Shown: positions 5,297 through 5,925 of the stretch, one piece after another
Layout of the letters: the number at the start of each line of letters is the position of its first letter
Numbering within the stretch: the first letter of the stretch is position 1
NCBI GenBank assembly: GCA_049287505.1
Contig: JBAQFY010000139.1
Span: 1 to 5,925, forward strand
DNA: 5,925 nt
Source of the DNA: NIOZ-UU13 sp049287505
GTDB taxonomy: Bacteria; Planctomycetota; Phycisphaerae; Sedimentisphaerales; Anaerobacaceae
Direction of reading: 5' to 3'
Made by a program: the position numbers and the translations under genes
The notes under the pieces: generated by a model
What the model saw: only the letters and a program-made list of their open reading frames with translations
Told to the model about the DNA's origin: nothing
The model's database searches: none

Positions 5297-5463
5297 TGCC
5301 AGGCCGCCTTTCGGGGCAGCTGAAGGACGGCCTCAATTCGAATACAAATTGTAACTGATCCGCGTCTGAGTGCAAGCCACAACTGTATCTTATCGTCCGT
5401 GGCATTGAAGACCAATCCTTCAGTGTCCAGGCCAATCAGCCATCCGTGACTGGTTGGCCATTT
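5293..5463 (-). CDS. Possible first gene of the cluster, start codon unresolved
   Basis: An open frame of 56 codons ending at TGA 5293, which overlaps the ATG of the next gene. The predicted sequence looks like real protein (WLIGLDTEGLVFNATDDKI, then QLWLALRRGSVTICIRIEAV), with alternating hydrophobic strands. The frame has no ATG or GTG. Candidate starts are CTG 5439 or TTG 5415, neither with a well-placed ribosome site. An ATG at 5461 is one base out of frame and ends after 13 codons. It may therefore be a gene with an unusual start, a frameshifted remnant, or a sequence error. Its function is unknown. Confidence 0.4.
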   Translation of the reverse strand, partial: KWPTSHGWLIGLDTEGLVFNATDDKIQLWLALRRGSVTICIRIEAVLQLPRKAAWQ

Positions 5464-5470
5464 TTATTTT
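5430..5470 (+). terminator. Plus-strand terminator-like hairpin
   Basis: GGCCAATCAG (5430-5439) and CTGGTTGGCC (5450-5459) form a 10-bp stem with one G-U pair and a 10-nt loop, followed on the plus strand by ATTTTTATTTT. No plus-strand gene is seen upstream within the window. In the minus strand the same hairpin lies across the start region of the unresolved first gene. Confidence 0.55.
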
Positions 5471-5547
5471 CATAAGAGCCGTTATTCGGACGCGGCTCAC
5501 TTAAAATAGACTTTTAGAAACTTTCGTAAGTGCTTATTTTGTAAGGA

Positions 5548-5575
5548 CTTACGCATAATATATGTTATGTTTCAT
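5548..5575 (+). other. dif-like Xer recombination / attachment site
   Basis: This is a 28-bp site with the layout of bacterial dif. The XerC-type arm is CTTACGCATAA (5548-5558), the central region TATATG (5559-5564) and the XerD-type arm TTATGTTTCAT (5565-5575). Against the E. coli dif as I recall it, the arms match at 8/11 and 9/11 positions and the spacer at 4/6. The most conserved core, CGCATAA-N6-TTATGTT, is intact and would hardly occur by chance in 6 kb. It could be the attachment site of an element that uses host XerCD, a prophage-chromosome junction, or a dimer-resolution site. No tyrosine recombinase gene is in the window. Confidence 0.7.
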
Positions 5576-5605
5576 TCGGATAATCCGAATAATTGTGAAT
5601 TATTC
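5574..5605. promoter_or_regulatory. Two adjoining palindromes, candidate operators
   Basis: ATTCGGAT-A-ATCCGAAT (5574-5590) and GAATAATT-GTG-AATTATTC (5587-5605) are both perfect 8-bp inverted repeats, and they overlap by four bases. The first also overlaps the end of the XerD arm. They lie downstream of the minus-strand promoter at 5640-5667, in the leader of the gene cluster, a suitable place for a repressor or an Xer accessory protein. Confidence 0.55.
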
Positions 5606-5639
5606 ATTTATCAATTAAAAACTTACGAATGAAATACAA

Positions 5640-5667
5640 ACGATACCTATAAATCGGACGTTGTCAA
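5640..5667 (-). promoter_or_regulatory. Candidate sigma70-type promoter for the minus-strand cluster
   Basis: On the minus strand, a consensus TTGACA (-35, 5667-5662) is followed after 16 nt by TATCGT (-10, 5645-5640, 4/6 to TATAAT) in A/T-rich DNA. Transcription would start near 5633 and run through the palindromes and dif-like site into the gene cluster. The -10 is imperfect and no other clear promoter is seen between here and 5296. Confidence 0.5.
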
Positions 5668-5838
5668 TAAAAACTTTAAATTTTTTGAAAATTTTTTGCC
5701 GAATGGCACCGGGCCGGTGCTCAGGTCGCGTCCCCGCGTTGCCCTATCCCCCGACCCGGTACGTTGCAGTTTAGGTTTTTGCCGATTGGCTGTCAAGCGA
5801 AAAATCCAAAATCCGCAGGATTTTTTTAAAATACTCTT
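5668..5838. other. Non-coding stretch: A/T tracts then a G+C-rich block
   Basis: No convincing gene is seen. A run of A and T tracts (5668-5698) is followed by a G+C-rich block containing a perfect hairpin, GCACCGG-G-CCGGTGC (5706-5720). Further on, AAAATCC-GCA-GGATTTT (5808-5824) is followed by T residues, a weak A/T-rich terminator-like element. Short frames on both strands lack ribosome sites and protein-like composition. Confidence 0.5.
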
Positions 5839-5909
5839 GCCGGCATTTTTTGGGGATTTTTTACTTGACACAAGGAAGCGGCCGTGCTAAAAAATGCCGG
5901 CTTCCTTGT
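5839..5909. repeat. Nested inverted repeats around the right-edge promoter
   Basis: A perfect 13-bp inverted repeat (GCCGGCATTTTTT at 5839-5851, AAAAAATGCCGGC at 5889-5901) encloses the -35 box. A second perfect 10-bp repeat (ACAAGGAAGC at 5870-5879, GCTTCCTTGT at 5900-5909) encloses the -10 region. The right arms of both overlap at 5900-5901, so the two hairpins or binding modes compete. Confidence 0.65.
5865..5893 (+). promoter_or_regulatory. Candidate plus-strand promoter at the right edge
   Basis: A consensus TTGACA (5865-5870), an ideal 17-nt spacer and TAAAAA (5888-5893, 4/6) preceded by TGC, an extended -10. It points rightward out of the window, so the gene it serves is not visible. 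The surrounding inverted repeats suggest it is controlled by a repressor. Confidence 0.6.
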
Positions 5910-5925
5910 CTAGGGAATCCCAAAC

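Larger units (their letters stand above)
5523..5629. repeat. Cluster of GTAAG/CTTAC repeats around the dif-like site
   Basis: TTCGTAAGT at 5523-5531, CTTA at 5533-5536, GTAAG at 5541-5545, ACTTACG at 5547-5553 and ACTTACGAA at 5621-5629 form several possible hairpins. CGTAAGT 5525-5531 pairs with ACTTACG 5547-5553, GTAAG 5541-5545 pairs with CTTAC 5548-5552, and TTCGTAAGT pairs with ACTTACGAA over 9 bp. The copy at 5547-5553 overlaps the XerC arm of the dif-like site. Confidence 0.6.

Noticed and set aside
5647..5871. 74-codon minus-strand frame with a GTG start
   Set aside because: No ribosome site, low-complexity Lys/Ser/Arg composition, and it overlaps the promoter and hairpin elements; nothing protein-like.
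5696..5890. 64-codon plus-strand frame in the G+C-rich block
   Set aside because: No ribosome site, and it runs through the rightward promoter and inverted repeats; best seen as chance.
1..5925. CRISPR array, tRNA or rRNA genes, insertion sequence
   Set aside because: No regularly spaced repeats, cloverleaf, rRNA-like stretch or transposase frame was seen on either strand.

Overview
The window carries most of a late (virion) gene cluster of a tailless, probably membrane-containing bacterial virus of the double-jelly-roll (DJR) capsid lineage, the broad group that includes PM2, PRD1 and many uncultured relatives. It is either a prophage or a free viral genome. The diagnosis rests on two genes. 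One is a 351-residue protein at 86-1141 whose sequence pattern fits a DJR major capsid protein. The other is a compact 196-residue FtsK/HerA-type packaging ATPase at 2857-3447. No tail, portal or large-terminase gene is seen. The host is a bacterium, judging by Shine-Dalgarno sites, sigma70-like promoters and a dif-like Xer site. I cannot name the phylum from the sequence alone.

All convincing genes are on the minus strand and read from right to left. In transcription order they are: a reading frame without a clear start (5463-5293); a basic, possibly OB-fold protein (5296-4703); a zinc-ribbon protein with an acidic tail (4686-4423); a small protein (4426-4193); a probable virion membrane protein (4257-3685); a coiled-coil protein (3683-3444); the packaging ATPase (3447-2857); two overlapping small helical proteins (2855-2613 and 2715-2416); an HNH endonuclease (2411-2070); a protein with a Q/P/E-rich tail (2073-1756); a small zinc-finger protein (1673-1458); an intrinsic terminator with an alternative pairing partner (1392-1339); a 40-residue single-span membrane protein (1316-1194); the capsid protein (1141-86); and a strong final terminator (47-10). 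Many genes overlap by a few bases (ATGA, TTGA), as expected of one translationally coupled transcript.

The right-hand 600 bases hold no convincing gene but much regulatory structure. There is a sequence at 5548-5575 closely matching the bacterial dif site used by XerC/XerD (21 of 28 positions identical to my recollection of the E. coli site). Next to it are two palindromes (5574-5605), a family of GTAAG/CTTAC repeats, a candidate minus-strand promoter (5667-5640) that would transcribe through the dif-like site into the cluster, and a plus-strand promoter at the right edge (5865-5893) embedded in nested inverted repeats. No integrase or replication gene is in the window. A plausible reading is a DJR virus that integrates at dif by borrowing host XerCD. 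That lifestyle is well known for filamentous phages and some microviruses, but I do not know it as an established one for DJR viruses.
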